Origin: Centroberyx gerrardi
Taxonomy: Eukaryota > Chordata > Actinopteri > Beryciformes > Berycidae
Direction: 5' to 3'
NCBI RefSeq assembly: GCF_048128805.1
Contig: NC_136006.1
Coordinates: 8,790,179 to 8,854,178, forward strand
DNA length: 64,000 nt
Position numbers and translations under genes: made by a program. The notes under the pieces are model-generated. The model saw only the letters and a program-made list of their open reading frames with translations, had not been told where the DNA came from and did not search any database. Positions 35,080 to 62,490 of this stretch are shown piece by piece; position 1 is the stretch's first letter; each line of letters opens with the position of its first letter.

Positions 35080-35310
35080 ATGCAAATACAGCTAGGTGAG
35101 TCAGATGAAGTTGAATGCGTCAGAATGAGTCAGCTTAAAAATAGGACTAGTTGGTGCCTGAATTGCAGGAGCATCGGTCACAATAGCTGCAAAATGATTT
35201 ATTGTGGCAAGGGGAACAGTCTCAAAAATCATGATAACTTATGCCAAAGAAACAAAGACCATCTGTATCAGCACAGAGAAACAGTGGTCGCAAGTCAAAG
35301 CTCAGGATAG
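35080..35310 (+). other. Small frame with a zinc-knuckle-like Cys/His cluster, possible retroelement relic
   Basis: A 76-codon frame contains CLNCRSIGHNSCK followed by a CGKGNSLKNHDNLC block. The Cys and His spacing resembles the zinc knuckles of retrotransposon gag proteins. It has no intact neighbours: no protease or polymerase. The frame goes on in degraded form to about 35450. It could be chance; expression is not shown. Confidence 0.3.
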
Positions 35311-35681
35311 TTGCTAAACACCACAAAATTACAGCCTCATAAATTACCCCAAAACACCTCTGTGACAAAAACTGTGCCATCCACTTCACAAAACTTCAAA
35401 GATGCATCACCTGGTGGAAGGAGCACAAAACCTGGGAGCTCTAAGCAATGGAAACCATAAAACTTTCTTTTAATGAACATTTTTCTTCTTTCTTTTAATC
35501 TTTGAAGCATTTGCTGCACACTGTTTGTAGGTGTCAAAGTTTTCCTTGCATCATTTGCTTTTGAATCTGGACATTTTCTGTCCAACTTGCTGACATGCTG
35601 ATCACAGGCTTACAGAGATCCGAGGAGCAGTGGAATTAAAGAATGAAAGAGAATTAAAACAGACAATATAGTTGTGTTTAG

Positions 35682-35687
35682 TTTATT
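35682..35687 (-). other. Probable SYMPK polyadenylation signal
   Basis: TTTATT on the plus strand (AATAAA on the minus strand), 207 bases after the SYMPK stop. Confidence 0.5.
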
Positions 35688-35893
35688 GATTTGCTCATAA
35701 TGACATGAAGGCATATGGAATGCTTTCATACACAATTTTACCTTCCTTTTTTTTGTGTCCAAAATACATTAACCTTATATTTTCTACAAATACAAAAACA
35801 ACACAGAGCAATTTGCTTGACAAGAACATTTTCAGGGTGTTTTCAGAGGACATAACTGTTCATTTGTTTTGAGTGCATCTGTCTTGAGCAGAT

Positions 35894-52791
<16,898 letters not shown>

Positions 52792-53514
52792 GCTGCTGCT
52801 CGTCCAGGACCGTCTGCACTACCTGGATAACATGCTCCTCAAACCCCAGGAAACACACGAACCTGGATAAGACATAAACAGTGTAAACGCGTGTTATAAC
52901 ATTGTGATACATATCGTAACGTTACAATAATTTACCAAGAGGGTAATTATTCATACTGACGTCAGTGTTTATTATCGTGTCTATCGTGTTGCACAGTAAA
53001 TTATATTAGTTAAAAACCTAAATAACTCAATCATCACAATTAAGAAACATGTAGGTCAGCTAACGCATTAGCCAAAAGCTAAGAGTAGCGTCCGTGACTT
53101 TACAAGCCACCGGAGAGTTATAATGAGAGATTTACAATACCTATCGCTAATCAGACTTTCTATTTCGTCGTAACGGAAACCATCAAATGTGGCTGGTGTG
53201 ACGAAGTTGCAAATCTATCACTTTTCACTTGTTAAATGAGCACAACAACTCTGTTTGCCATGAAGGCAGCCATGTTTAATTTAACTAAAGAGCGGCGGGT
53301 CCTCTTTTTCTTCTTCTTCGTTGGTGCGCACCATGACGTGTGAGTATGTGAGTGTGTGCTGCCACCTGCTGGGAGGATGAACTCCTCTCTGCGGCTTCAG
53401 AAACGATAACATTATTTTTGGCCACTTTTAGATGGTATGAATGACAGAAAATGCAGTGGTTTAAACTGTTCCACACGATAAAAGTAACACCACAATATAT
53501 ACAAAAATATGAAG

Positions 53515-53522
53515 GCCTTTAT
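53515..53522 (-). other. Possible OSGEPL1 polyadenylation signal
   Basis: CTTTATTTATA on the plus strand gives AATAAA on the minus strand about 280 bases after the OSGEPL1 stop; another lies at about 53530. Confidence 0.35.
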
Positions 53523-53571
53523 TTATACTTTATTTTCGATTCCTACTTTTCTATTCCTCTATTCTAATTCA

Positions 53572-53613
53572 CAAACTTTCAAGGATTTTCCAGGCCCGTG
53601 GGAACCCTGTGTA
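53572..53613. mobile_element. Solo right end of the CAGGGTTCCCACA MITE family
   Basis: CAAACTTTCAAGGATTTTCC then GCCCGTGGGAACCCTG matches the right end of the element at 37307-37594; the left end is absent. Confidence 0.6.
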
Positions 53614-53801
53614 TTGAATAAATCAGGATGACAGAAAAGAAAAGCTGAGATTAAAATCACAGGATGTTGGAAAAAAATACTCTGCTAAGATGTAATAAAA
53701 AAGATTTAATAATAAATAGCTGGGTAATGTGCTTCATAAATACAGTATGTATACAATATGTACACATTTTTGTTTTTTTTCGCACAGGACAAAACAGTCT
53801 G

Positions 53802-54844
53802 TCAGTTGGTTATCTTCAGCTTGACCGGTGGCACCCTGATCGCTGCTGCCTTCACCTCTGCTGTAATGTCAACACCCAAGGGAGCCCTACAACACAAAAC
53901 TGATGTGAATCAATGGTGATTTACTCAGCAGTGCAGATTCATCAGAACACAGTAGAGTCTGACAGTGTTGTATAGATCATAACATCTATTTTCACACAAC
54001 AGAACACCAAATGTCTTCTTCTGAAATGGCTTCTGTAGGCCTAATTCATGGAAGGGATAAAAATTCTTATAAAAATAATGTTGGAGAAATATAAATTGGT
54101 CTGTGGGAAAAAGAACTGTCATTAGATTAACACTTGTACTTTGAGAAGATTGAAAAATGGCAACCAAGTTATTCAGGGTTTCTCACTTGGAGATCAACTT
54201 CAAGGTGTTTTCAATGACTTTCAGTGTCTTATCTGGTGAAATTAAAGGACTCAAAATTGTCATGTTTTGGTGTAACACATGACATTGGTGCAAGTTAGAC
54301 ATCATAGAGGCTTCATTTTTTACTCCTGATCTTGTTAATTCAAGAAATCCTGGAGAAATCGTTCATTTTAAAACAAATTGAATCTCCATCACAGAGTTTT
54401 CCTCATTGATCCGAGAGATCCAGAGATCTGAGGCACATTGCTAAATTTGGGTGCTATATAATCATTTTTAAAAATCGAGTACTTTCAAGGCCATCCATTC
54501 ATTTTCAAAAACTTTCAAGGCCTTATTTTCAAGGCCAGTGGGAACCCTGAGTATTTCTATAAAGGAAGGTGATGCTTTTCTGATCAGCCACTTCAGAACA
54601 ATTGATGGTTTGATGTTGCAATTCACTTTCCTGTGAAATTGTAAATGGAAATCTTCACTCGGTTCTGACTTACTTCGGCTCGTAGCTCACATCCACATCA
54701 TGAGGCAGAATCCCCTTCCCTTCCCTCAGCCGCTCAACACCATTCCTAAAATACACATATATATGTTTGTCTTAAATGAACATGATTCCAAAGCGGGTAA
54801 AATCTCTGAATTCAGTGTCAAAACTGTTTACTGATGTTTTTGCC

Positions 54845-54884
<40 letters not shown>

Positions 54885-57800
54885 ATGCAATCATCACTCC
54901 ATTGTCAGTGCAGAACTTGGCCGGAGGGCAGAGCAGATGCAGTCCGGTCGCCTCGGTGATGATCGTCAAAGCCTTCCGGATGTATTGATTACTAGCGACT
55001 CCTCCAGACACAACCTGGCAGAGAAGAGACGTTTCTGATGAAAGCTTCACATGTAAATGTGCTCCGGTTTAAAGGTTCTCAGTTACAGTTAGCTCTTAGG
55101 CTTTTAGCTGAAGTTACAGTTAATGCAAGTAGAATACATTTCAATTCCTATATCACTTATCAAGAGAAGAGAAGACCTGCACTCTCAAATGCAGATTAAA
55201 AAGTCTGGTTAATTTGGCAGATGTTTCACCCATCAGGGCTTCATCAATGTTTGAACAAACAGGAAATAAACAGAAATAATAATATAAAATGAATTAAAAA
55301 AAGGAAAACAACAGTGAATTATCTTCTCTTGATATGTGACTACACAATACATCAGTTTATTTCATTAAATAAGAAGCAACGTGCTCACCAAGGTGGGACT
55401 GCATGCTGGCAGAAGGCCTTTTGCTTTACAGAACAAGATGGCGCGATGTGTGCGCTTTGCCAGGTGAGAGGCGACGGAGTGCTGAGTGGCAGCTGCGATG
55501 TCGCTCACGCAGGACAACAGCGCCCCCTGCTGCACACCTGGGGAGAAGGAAAACACATGGAGGGTGACTCTTTCCCACCGCAGCCGAGGGCATCACGAGG
55601 CGAATTCAGGTCAGTCAGTCAGTCAGTCAGGTAACACTTAGTGAGATGATGCGCTTCGTCAGATGGCCTCTAGAGGGCGTTTTGGCTGTGAGATGCAGTG
55701 TTTCCCATACAGAGGCACAAAATCAAAAGTTGGTCATATAGAAATGGATCTAAATCGATCTCAATCAATAAGTTAATCAATGATGAAAAAAATCATTAGT
55801 TGCAGCCCTAATGCACAACCAGTACCAGTTGTTTGACTGCAAAGTGTTTTTGAAGCAGTATTGAATTGAATATTCCTAATTTTTTCAAAATGTTTTGCAC
55901 CAGGTATTTCAGTGTGTCTTACTCATCCAAAGACATCAGGCAATAAATAAAGTTCTAAAAACATCTAATGTTTAATCCCCATGGTGGCAATCACTGACTT
56001 ACATGGTTATGTTTGTCATTCAGGAGAGCGTTAATCATTTCATGCACACTGACTGTCCTCTTACCTTCCTCTGCCTCTGTTTTCATTATAGTCATTGTAA
56101 TCTGATTCCGCAGCCCAGCGAAAGAAAAGCAGCAGTCATAGTTTTGTCCCATGGGCGTCCTGAAGGGGAACCTCCTCCTGTCCCCGTCCGCTGCCAGCAG
56201 CTCTATAGCTTGTCCCCCGCTCAGGGTGGAGCAGCGAGGGTGTTTGATGAGCGACAAACGTCTTGCCACCTGTGAATGAAAAACAAAGATTCATTTTAGT
56301 TATGATCACAAACTGAACATCACAACCAGAAAAAAGCAACAACAGCCAAGTTTAAAGGCCCTGAAAACTTATATCCCAGAGGTTTGACCATGTCAACTTG
56401 CTCGAGTCCCAAGTCAGTCTCAAGTCTTGAGGCACAAGTCTTAAATCAAGTCCCAAGTCTAAATGTGGATTACCAAATCAAGTCCATGTCATTAATGTCA
56501 AGTCCCAAGTCTAAATGTAGAACAGCAAGTCAAGTCAGAACAAATCAAGAGTCCAGTATCAATGTAATATCTTAAAGAAAACTAAATATCTAGGACTTTT
56601 CAATGCAATATGGTTTTAATAGGATAAAAACTTGGTAAGAGCATCATGAGTTTGATTTTTATAATCAGTTTCAACTTCAATCATCACTTTCAATCCAAGT
56701 CATTTACACAAACACAAGATCTTTTGTCAAGACTTTAGAAACCTTTTCAAGTCATCAAAGCACAAGTCAAGTCAAGTCAAGTCTCAAGTATTCTCTTCAT
56801 GCATCTTCTTTTTCTTCTTCTTTCTTTCTTTAGGGTAAAACTGACTTCCCATGAACTGAAATGCATGAAACTTTGCAGAGTGGCCTAGTTAAACATTCTC
56901 ACTTTATCCATCGTGTCCCCCGGAGCTTCGTCCAGCGTTTGGCCCAGCAGCAGGAAGTCGTCGACCCCTCTGGCCACGGCGAGGAGCGAGTGGCCGCCAG
57001 AGATCAGCAGGACCAGGAAGGGGAAGGCGACGGGCTGCAGCATCCTGACGGTCAGGGCGTGGGCCTCCATGTGGTGGATGGGGATGAAGGGCTTGCTGTG
57101 ACGCCTCACAAAGCTCCGGCTGAAGTCCAGGCCGACGCCCAGGCTCAGGGCCAGGCCGGGCTTCACGGTGGTGGCCACGGCCGACAGCTGGCCCGGGTTC
57201 ACGCCGCTCCGCTCCAAAGCCTCCTGCACCACACGGGCGATGTTTTCTCTGTGCAGCTGCTGTGCCACGGTGGGGATGATGCCGCCGGTCCTGCAAGTGG
57301 AGAGCAGAAATCAAAGCTAAAGTGAAAAACTTACCTGTTTTTTTCTTTTTTTGTAGTTATTTTAGTTTCTTTTCTCTTTCCTTTTCTTTTTTCCACGTTT
57401 TTCAGACTTTCCTTATTTTTCAGTTTTGTTCCGTTTTTTCCATCTCTAAATGTAGTTATTGATGTTTAATTTACTTTTGAAGGTTATCTTATTACTTAAA
57501 AAAAAGAAGAGATTATATTATCGTCAAGCAGACTGATATAAATAATGTACAGGCATTAAATGTGACAAATAATAAGTATATTAAAAAAAGTGAAAAACTC
57601 CAGACTTAGCCTATATATAAGGCTGGACAATATTATCGTTAATCGTCTTTCAGTGGAATCATATCATCATGATATGGTGATTTTGGGATATCCTGACACA
57701 CTTTTGCTGTCAAAATTGATGATAACAAGCAAATTGTATTTAAAAACTCTGACAAAGTGGGGTAGGAAACATTTTAAGTAATATTATTTTAAAATTATAA

Positions 57801-58208
57801 AAAAATGAAATTTTCTAATAGGGTAATATTCCTACCATATCTAATTTTGTCCGTTTTTTAATACATGTTTCTTGTTATCAATTTAGACAGCAGAATTGTG
57901 TGTCAGGATACCCCAGAATCACCATATCATGACGATATGTTTCCACTGAAAGACGACAAACGATAATATTGAATTATCGCCCAGTCCTACGCTGTGACTT
58001 ACTTCAGATGGACTTCTTTTTGGGAGTGCAGAGACTCTCCCAGGATCAGCCCGGCCTCGTCCATCACTGCAGCCCCGGTGTCATCACAGCTCGTCTCGAT
58101 GCCCAGCACCAGTCGGGAGCAGGAGGCTTTTCCATATGCAGAAGTGCAAGAAGGTTTGAGTCTGAAGTGTGGCAGCCTGTGCAGGTTCACAGCTCTTGAA
58201 GGCAACAT
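53802..58208 (-). CDS. osgepl1: OSGEPL1 (Qri7/TsaD homolog), mitochondrial tRNA t6A37 transferase, complete
   Basis: Mitochondrial enzyme that transfers the threonylcarbamoyl group to adenosine 37 of ANN-decoding tRNAs. Coding exons 58208-58003, 57290-56903, 56269-56065, 55537-55389, 55014-54884, 54745-54674 and 53886-53802 join in phase to 411 aa (human 414). The basic Ser-rich N-terminus MLPSRAVNLHRLPHFRLKPS fits a mitochondrial presequence. Then VLGIETSCDDTGAAV begins the ASKHA ATPase fold, and PIHHMEAHA holds the metal-binding histidines. LLISGGHSLLAV and VVSGGVASNQYIR follow, and PAKFCTDNGVMIAW carries the catalytic Asp. The start was set at ATG 58208; an in-frame TTG at 58232 is not needed. 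A hairpin MITE stops 12 bases from the exon-one donor and a (GT)n tract begins at the donor of exon five. Confidence 0.97.
54174..54550. mobile_element. TIR MITE, CAGGGTTCCCACA family, copy 2 (OSGEPL1)
   Basis: Begins CAGGGTTTCTCACTTGG and ends AGGCCAGTGGGAACCCTG, with CTTTCAAGGCC words in the interior. The left end has diverged. Confidence 0.7.
54847..54883. repeat. (CA)n microsatellite fused to the OSGEPL1 exon 5 donor
   Basis: About eighteen CA units. On the minus strand the exon end GCATG is followed directly by GTGTGTGT, so the first GT of the repeat is the splice donor. Confidence 0.9.
56380..56800. mobile_element. MITE of the GACCAAGTCAACTTTGC family, copy 3 (OSGEPL1)
   Basis: Opens GAGGTTTGACCATGTCAACT then GCTCGAGTCCCAAGTCAG. 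It shares AATGTAATATCTTAAAGAAA and AACTAAATATCTAGGACTTT with the first copy and is truncated at the right. Confidence 0.75.
57621..57990. mobile_element. Long-hairpin MITE, AGGGCTGGACAATA family, copy 2 (OSGEPL1 intron 1)
   Basis: The left arm, with GGCTGGACAATATTATCG, CGTCTTTCAGTGGAATCATA and GATAACAAGC, is mirrored by the right arm, with CTTGTTATCAATTTAGACAG, TCCACTGAAAGACGACAAAC and ATTGAATTATCGCCCAGTCC. Arms of about 150 bases can fold into one long imperfect hairpin. Confidence 0.8.
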
Positions 58209-58209
58209 A

Positions 58210-59861
58210 GTATAGTGGCTTGTGTTTGCCAACCGTATAACAGTCTAATAACTTGAGGTAACCTGACCAAGTTCCCCCTGATATGAATTCACGCCAAAAA
58301 GCACGGTAAAGACAAATATAGCAACATACCACAGCGTCACATTGGGCTTCAGAGCAACAAATCTGTAATAGACAACATATGAAGCCCTTGAGTTTCTAAC
58401 AGAAAGCGGTAGGTCACTTTGAATCTTGTCTTTTCTGTTTCATTCAGTGCTGTCTGGCTGTGTCGCATGTAAATAATTCCGTCTAGCAGCAAAGAAAAAA
58501 TGGCAACGTGAAGTAGAGATAGTAGAAAACTGCCGAAAAGACGAGTAAATGTTTCATGTAAAATTATTTAGCAATATCGGCTTTAATATTTATGTGTTGA
58601 ATAGCGAAGAAGTTGGCGAATCGGTAAGAAAATAATGCATGGGTCAAAGGAATAGACGCAAGTTTAGGGGATGTTTTAGTCGGTTGCACACTCAAGTAAG
58701 CATGGAGTCAAATCGTTACTGAGAAATTCAATGTTATATTCGTCTAAGTATCGATGTCGCTGTACAAAGAGGTAACGGAGCGTTTTTAACATTTCTTTGA
58801 CAAACTGAATCAATCTTTGGTTTTGGTATTTGTGACTTTAATTTACACTACAATACAGGCGTGGCGCTGTTTCACATTTTGTAATTTGTGTTTCCCATGC
58901 AGTTTGTGGGCTAAGTTGCCTTCAATGCTTTCAGAAATGTCGGATTTCCCACATCAATTTAGTAAATACAACTGGGAAAGTTGGCAGAGTTGCCGACATG
59001 CGACATAAGGGGGCACGGTACATTTTACTATCAACAACTGATTGTAAAAGTGACATATACCACAACATTTGGCTATTAGATGAAGTAAAACCTCAGTTAC
59101 ATGATGTAAATTTCTCTTGTTTTTGCCACTGCAGTACAACATATCTATGTGCTGGTTGATTTATATTAGAAAACAACAGCCACCAACAATAGTTTTGTTA
59201 GAGGGTCCGTTTTGTTAGTATTTACGACTAAAAGCACTAGAATGTGTGAGAAGTCGAATTTACCACAATACAAGTCAGAAGTCGGAGCCGACGAGGAGCA
59301 CTTGAAGGCATCGTTCCGTCCATTGATTTTACTGTCGCAGATATTATAGCTGCTTTATAACAGCAAAAGACGAATCAATACTCATCTCAAGGGTGTCAGT
59401 GAACTTGTAATGGATCCTACATTCTGGTCGATATGTAAATGAATCGCCAAACAGCTTGACTGTGTTGTGTTTGAGGTGTCGGAGGATCCAGATGCTATGT
59501 TGCTAACTTGCTAACTCTATCAAACAAGGAAGTGCAGCGATGACGTAGAGGAGAGGACTACTGCGGGTGATGGAGAAACGTCCTGCTGCTAACAGATAGC
59601 TAGACGGCTTTTTCCCCTATTAACTCCGTATTCAGTCAGTAAGTTTTGATCGCAGACCGTAGAAGTTGTATTTACCTAAGTTCTTGGTTGTTTACGTTCA
59701 AAATTATAGTGTTACAAGTTCAAAAGATGGCTGTGGTACCACTTACTTACTGCTAGCCACCACCAGATGGGTAGCTTAGCCTGCATTAGCAAACTACCAA
59801 GAAGCACCTGATCTACTAACCTGAGTTTTAACAAGCATTTCATGACTTTTCACCAAGAGGC
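58210..59861. other. Divergent promoter region between OSGEPL1 (-) and ALKBH6 (+)
   Basis: Contains the 5' leader of OSGEPL1, the 5' leader of ALKBH6 and one copy of a repeat (59311-59476). The genes are head-to-head, so regulatory DNA for both must lie here. No coding exon found. A possible GTAAGT donor at about 59640 could belong to an ALKBH6 leader exon. Confidence 0.4.
59311..59476 (+). repeat. Left copy of a diverged inverted repeat flanking ALKBH6
   Basis: Contains TTGATTTTACTGTC, CAAGGGTGTCAGTGAACTTG then TAATGGATCCTACATTCTGG, and GTGTTGTGTTTGAGG. The reverse complement of 61747-61917 carries the same blocks in the same order. Confidence 0.75.
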
Positions 59862-60566
59862 ATGGAGAAGCCGGCTAGTATTGTGGAAGAACTGCAACAA
59901 TTTGTCCTAAAAGACGCTCCACCAACAGTCTATTACATTCCAGATTTCATATCAGAGGAAGAGGAGGCCTATCTTTTACAACAGGTTTACAAGTCACCCA
60001 GAACTAAATGGACTCAGTTATCGGGGAGACGGCTGCAGAATTGGGGAGGACTGCCACATCCTAAAGGGATGCTGGCAGAGAAGATTCCTGATTGGCTTCA
60101 GCAGTACTGTGAGAGAATTTCCTCTCTGGGTGCGTTCAGTGGGAAAACGGCCAATCACGTGTTGGTGAATGAGTATAAGCAAGGAGAGGGGATTATGCCT
60201 CACGAAGACGGGCCTCTGTACCACCCCACCGTCACCACCGTCAGCCTGGGCTCCCACACCCTCCTCGACTTCTACCGACCCGTCAGCAGCCAGGGGGGGG
60301 ACGCCCCGCAGACGGAGGAGAGCCGCCACCTCTTCTCTCTGCTGGTGAGGCCGCGGAGCCTCCTGATCCTGCAGGAGGAAACGTACCAGAACCTCCTGCA
60401 CGGGATCCAGCCCTGCGACCAGGACACCCTGACTGACAGGGTGGTGAACCTGCCGGCTGCCGGCGCGCTGCCGGGGGAAACACTGACCCGAGGCACCAGA
60501 GTGTCTCTCACCGTACGGCATGTGCCCAAAGTCATGAAGGCAAAGCTCCTCCTGGGGAGGAAATGA
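59862..60566 (+). CDS. alkbh6: ALKBH6, AlkB-family Fe(II)/2-oxoglutarate dioxygenase, intronless CDS
   Basis: Member of the AlkB family of iron and 2-oxoglutarate dependent oxygenases; its substrate is not firmly established (tRNA binding has been reported). One uninterrupted frame of 234 aa, against about 238 in human. Landmarks: [35 protein letters not shown] and [20 protein letters not shown], with iron ligands His114 and Asp116. [10 protein letters not shown] follows, then LLHGI (third ligand, His180) and [13 protein letters not shown], with the 2-oxoglutarate-binding Arg. All catalytic residues are present. The human gene has several coding introns as I recall, so a single-exon frame here is unusual. 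Two short upstream frames precede the start (see findings). G at -3 supports this ATG. Confidence 0.96.
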   Translation: MEKPASIVEELQQFVLKDAPPTVYYIPDFISEEEEAYLLQQVYKSPRTKWTQLSGRRLQNWGGLPHPKGMLAEKIPDWLQQYCERISSLGAFSGKTANHVLVNEYKQGEGIMPHEDGPLYHPTVTTVSLGSHTLLDFYRPVSSQGGDAPQTEESRHLFSLLVRPRSLLILQEETYQNLLHGIQPCDQDTLTDRVVNLPAAGALPGETLTRGTRVSLTVRHVPKVMKAKLLLGRK

Positions 60567-60746
60567 ACAAAGAAGTTGCCTTATCGGACTGTTAGGTTAT
60601 AACATCACATACTGTGTGTAAAGATAGTTCCACTGACACCATGAAGCTTGATGTCAATGGCAGTCAGTAGGCTGCAGTGAGAATGATATGGAGGGTTTGG
60701 TGCAGAAGGGGCATAAGTGACATTTTGGTTGAAAGTTAGTATTATA

Positions 60747-61131
60747 TATCATTAGGGGTGGGACAAAATATTGAAATTCAATATATCGCAAAACAAAAAT
60801 GTGACAATATACGTATCGTGGGGCAGAAAAATGAATCGCAATATTAGCTCAGTTTTATTCTGCTGTAGTAATCACAAATGAGACAATTTCACACGCTCTC
60901 CATCTCAATTATATTATTTGCACTTTGTAATGACATTTTTAAATTGTTTACTTTCTAGAAAACCATTGCTATCAAGATCTGTGGCTCAGAAATAAACATG
61001 ATTCTGCACAGTCAGACTTTGTCACTTTGTCACCTTTTATTTATTACATCGTATCGTGGTTGTATCCAATCATGAACTCCATATCGCGTATCGAATCGTA
61101 TCGTGAGTTAAACGTATCGTCCCATCACTAT
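60747..61131. mobile_element. MITE of the GGGGTGGGACAAAATATTG type
   Basis: Left end TAGGGGTGGGACAAAATATT, right end AACGTATCGTCCCATCACTA, with AATATATCGCAAAACAAAAATG and CGTATCGTGAGTTAAACG inside. TIR-bounded and non-coding. Confidence 0.7.
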
Positions 61132-61195
61132 ATATGATTTGCTCTTGTTGAGCTCTATCTGGTGGCCAGAAGGACACATTTGTGACAACATTTTA

Positions 61196-61201
61196 AATAA
61201 A
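61196..61201 (+). other. Possible ALKBH6 polyadenylation signal
   Basis: AATAAA about 630 bases after the ALKBH6 stop; the intervening DNA is mostly a MITE. Confidence 0.35.
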
Positions 61202-61746
61202 GTGAAAACCCTAGATTAAATTTGGTTAATAGCTAATGTTCTGTTTTGAATGAAGAGATGCAGTCATTTCAAGTTTTTGGTTTTGCTCTGCTATAAAATT
61301 AGGAACTTACGCCCCTTTCGCTCTAAACACTCGCTGTTTCATGTGTGTTTATATTAATTGGTTCAGTTTCTTAGCTTGATGTCCATATTTTAGTCTCAGT
61401 GGTTCCTCAGTGTTTAACCTCAGGAGCTGCAGTGGCTTTTCTGGACATGATCAAGGATGAGAGAAGAACTTAAATCACAAATGATTATTGGTATTGCTTG
61501 CTGTATGCATTGTTCACTTAATGGTGATTATTAGAAATCTACACTTTGCATAGTTGATGTTGTCTCTGGTACTGTTATAGCCCAACCCGAGTTTACAGTT
61601 ACAGTGCATACACAATTTTGACATTCATTAGTTCTTCTTAATGTGTTTTAGAGATTACATGAAAAGAAGATGGTATGCCATTCAAAAAAGTCCTGCACTG
61701 TAATTTATGGCTGGAAAATCGGTCAGAATGAGTCAAACTTAAAATG

Positions 61747-61917
61747 CATCAAACACAACAAAAATGAGTGACGTCGCAATGTAATTTCATATTAACCAGA
61801 GTGTAGGATCCATTACAAGTTCACTGTTACCCTTGAATTGGCGACTGACATTTTCATGTTGGTGTTATAAAATCTGCCACAACTGTTGGGACAGTAAAAT
61901 CAAAAGAGCTGCCTACA
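61747..61917 (-). repeat. Right copy of the inverted repeat flanking ALKBH6
   Basis: TGTAGGATCCATTACAAGTT then CACTGTTACCCTTGAATTGG, and GACAGTAAAATCAAAAGAGC, are the inverse of the blocks at 59311-59476. Confidence 0.75.
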
Positions 61918-62490
61918 AACGGTTGTTAACACTACGAAACCGAACCCTTTAATTTTATCCCTGAAATGTCCTTAATTTCTCCATTACATAAACATGGATT
62001 ATCCATTAAAAATAATAGCTGTAACAAAGGGTTAGTTATCATGAGTTTTTAAGGGATCTATTTGTGGGTTGATTCATGGAGACACTAGTAATTAAGGGAT
62101 TTTTTATGCCTTTTGTGCAGGTTTACAGGGTTATTAATGAGTTTTTAACGGAAAGTTTCTGTCTCCCTGAATTTTTCATTATATTAGAAAGTAAGCAGGT
62201 GTTTAAGGTTTTTTCTTTTTTCTTCATTAATGACTCCCTTAAGTCATTTTAAGGGGATTTTGTATGAATTACGGGGTGAACTGATGTAAATGTAAAATGA
62301 AATACAAAAATATGCAAAGCAGCACTGCAACAGTCTGTGGGCTGAAGCTGCTTTGTTATACAGATCAGACATTTTCAGTTATCCAACATAACTGAAAGGC
62401 ATTATGATCAATGTGCTTTTGTCCTGTAAATATACTGACTTTTGTTTCACTTTGGTTCACAACAAACATCAACAGGAGGACGCTGCAGCA
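61918..62490. other. Intergenic DNA and ADAT3 5' leader
   Basis: AT-rich DNA with a likely intron acceptor (CATCAACAG ending at 62475) 15 bases before the ADAT3 ATG. This suggests a non-coding first exon further upstream. No other gene seen. Confidence 0.35.

Noticed and set aside
56861-57325. Plus-strand frame of 154 codons opposite OSGEPL1 exon 2
   Set aside because: Shadow frame of a GC-rich exon; His/Gln/Gly-rich with no domain.
58209-58232. Longer OSGEPL1 N-terminus
   Set aside because: It would need a TTG start. The first ATG at 58208 gives a good mitochondrial presequence.
62404-62490. Upstream in-frame start for ADAT3 adding 29 residues
   Set aside because: A likely splice acceptor (CATCAACAG) lies between the two ATGs, and the 353-aa product from 62491 matches the family length.
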